A DNA stretch of 14,915 nt from DATFES01 sp035457725 (GTDB lineage: Bacteria; Pseudomonadota; Alphaproteobacteria; CACIAM-22H2), in assembly GCA_035457725.1 (NCBI GenBank), contig DATIBC010000075.1, positions 1 to 14,915 on the forward strand, in the 5' to 3' direction. A program made the translations under genes and the position numbers. This document shows, in pieces, positions 14,045-14,915 of the stretch (positions are counted from its first letter, which is position 1; every line of letters starts with the position of its first letter). The notes beneath the pieces are model-generated. The model worked only from the letters and a program-made list of their open reading frames with translations. It did not search any database and had not been told where the DNA came from.

Positions 14045-14915
14045 TCAGCCGGCGAGACAGCCGGCGAACGCCTTGGCGAGATTGCGCATCATCGCGAAAT
14101 AAGCGTTGGGACCAGGGGTAAGGTCGGCGCCGAGCGGATCGAGCACGCCGGTGCGGGCATTTGTCCCTTCGACCACCGTCTTGACCAGCGACGGCTCGAA
14201 TTGCGGCTCGCTGAAGACGCAGACCGCCTCGGCCGACGCTATCCGCTTGCGCAGCTCCGAAAGCCGCCGCGCGCCCGGGCGTCGATCGGGCGTCACGGTG
14301 ATCGAGCCGGCCGCCTTCAGGCCATAGCGTTTCTCGAAATACTGATAGGCGTCATGGAAGACAAGGTATGGTCTCTCGCGCGCCGATGACAGTTTCGTCC
14401 GGAGTTCCAAGTCGAGCGCGTCGAGCCGTGTCAATAGACTTGCGGCGTTCGCCTCGTAACGCGCCGCGTTGGCCGCGTCGGCCTTGGCGAGCGTCGCGGC
14501 GATGCTCCGCGTCATCGCTTTGGCGTTCGCCGGATCGAGAAAGAGGTGGCCGTCGGCCTCGTCGTTGGCGGGCTTGGCGTCCTTGGCGTGACCATGTAAT
14601 TCGTCGTCGTCTTCCCAAACTCCGCCCCCGCGCGTGGGAAGCAGCGTGACGCCCGGTGCGCCCATAAGTGGGACAACCGTCCCCTTGCTGGCCAGCGTCA
14701 TGAGCGTTTTATCGAGGAAGGTCTCGTAGATCGGTCCGATCCAGAAGACGATCTTGGCGCGATCGAGGAGCCGCGCTTCGGAGGGTTTCAAGGCGTAAGC
14801 GTGCGGCGAAGCGGCGCCGCGGACGACAATTTCCGGAGCGCCAACTCCTTCCATCACGCTGGCGACGAGTGCGTGGACCGGCATGATGCTGGCCACCACC
14901 GCCGGCTGAGCTGCG
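14045..14915 (-). CDS. znuA: Zinc ABC transporter periplasmic binding protein ZnuA (N-terminal signal beyond window)
   Basis: The frame is open to the right edge (AAQPAVVASIMPVHALVASVM), so the signal peptide lies beyond the window; an internal GTG at 14899 is not the true start. It is a cluster A-I metal-binding protein that delivers Zn2+ to ZnuBC. Seen: metal ligand His in ASPHAYALKPSEARLL; a short acidic/His loop (WEDDDELHGHAKDAKPANDE, then ADGH) as in zinc-specific members; second ligand His in DGHLFLDPANA; third in VFHDAYQYFEKRYGL; SEPQFEPSLVKTVV; and the terminal D-P-L-G...YFAMMRNLAKAFAGCL block. The histidine loop is shorter than in E. coli ZnuA. Mn-binding homologues are an alternative, but the loop favours zinc. 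The stop lies two bases from the hupE stop. Confidence 0.9.
   Translation of the reverse strand, partial: AAQPAVVASIMPVHALVASVMEGVGAPEIVVRGAASPHAYALKPSEARLLDRAKIVFWIGPIYETFLDKTLMTLASKGTVVPLMGAPGVTLLPTRGGGVWEDDDELHGHAKDAKPANDEADGHLFLDPANAKAMTRSIAATLAKADAANAARYEANAASLLTRLDALDLELRTKLSSARERPYLVFHDAYQYFEKRYGLKAAGSITVTPDRRPGARRLSELRKRIASAEAVCVFSEPQFEPSLVKTVVEGTNARTGVLDPLGADLTPGPNAYFAMMRNLAKAFAGCLAG

Overview
The window is about 15 kb of GC-rich, tightly packed bacterial chromosome. The protein families (TviB-type dehydrogenase, periplasmic PRC-barrel protein, siroheme sulfite reductase, HupE, ZnuA and a photolyase/CFA-synthase lipid operon) and the base composition suggest a Gram-negative proteobacterium, most likely an alphaproteobacterium. 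That placement is inference; there is no rRNA or other marker gene to fix it. No tRNA, rRNA, CRISPR array, insertion sequence or phage gene is visible.

Left third (1-3157): a secreted beta-helix protein reads leftwards off the edge. Divergent from it is a TviB/WbpO-type UDP-sugar C6-dehydrogenase, followed by two secreted small proteins: a Lys/Ala/Pro-rich one with tandem repeats, and a PRC-barrel one. This part looks concerned with the cell envelope.

Middle (3199-6392): a minus-strand pair encodes the sulfite reductase hemoprotein CysI and, coupled to it by a TGATG overlap, a precorrin-2 dehydrogenase/sirohydrochlorin ferrochelatase-type protein that would make the siroheme CysI needs. Divergent from cysI is a 1-Cys peroxiredoxin. 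The shared AT-rich gap carries two face-to-face, overlapping sigma70-like promoters inside one large inverted repeat, plus a second dyad. This is the most striking regulatory site in the window.

Right-centre (6472-13309): a small phytanoyl-CoA-dioxygenase-like protein that seems to lack its iron ligands comes first. It is followed by a compact plus-strand operon: class I photolyase, FAD-dependent oxidoreductase (COG2907 type), DUF1365 protein and CFA-synthase-like methyltransferase, with start/stop overlaps at two of the three junctions. A TGATCC-N18-TAATAT element 65 bases before the photolyase resembles the promoters of the alphaproteobacterial singlet-oxygen sigma factor (RpoE/ChrR). A convergent minus-strand pair (short-chain dehydrogenase and SnoaL/NTF2-like protein) has families that often travel with this cluster. 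Together these genes look like a light/singlet-oxygen response that repairs DNA and methylates or otherwise modifies membrane acyl chains.

Right end (13461-14915): a HupE/UreJ-type metal permease and, tail to tail with only two bases between stop codons, the zinc-binding protein ZnuA, whose signal peptide lies beyond the window edge.
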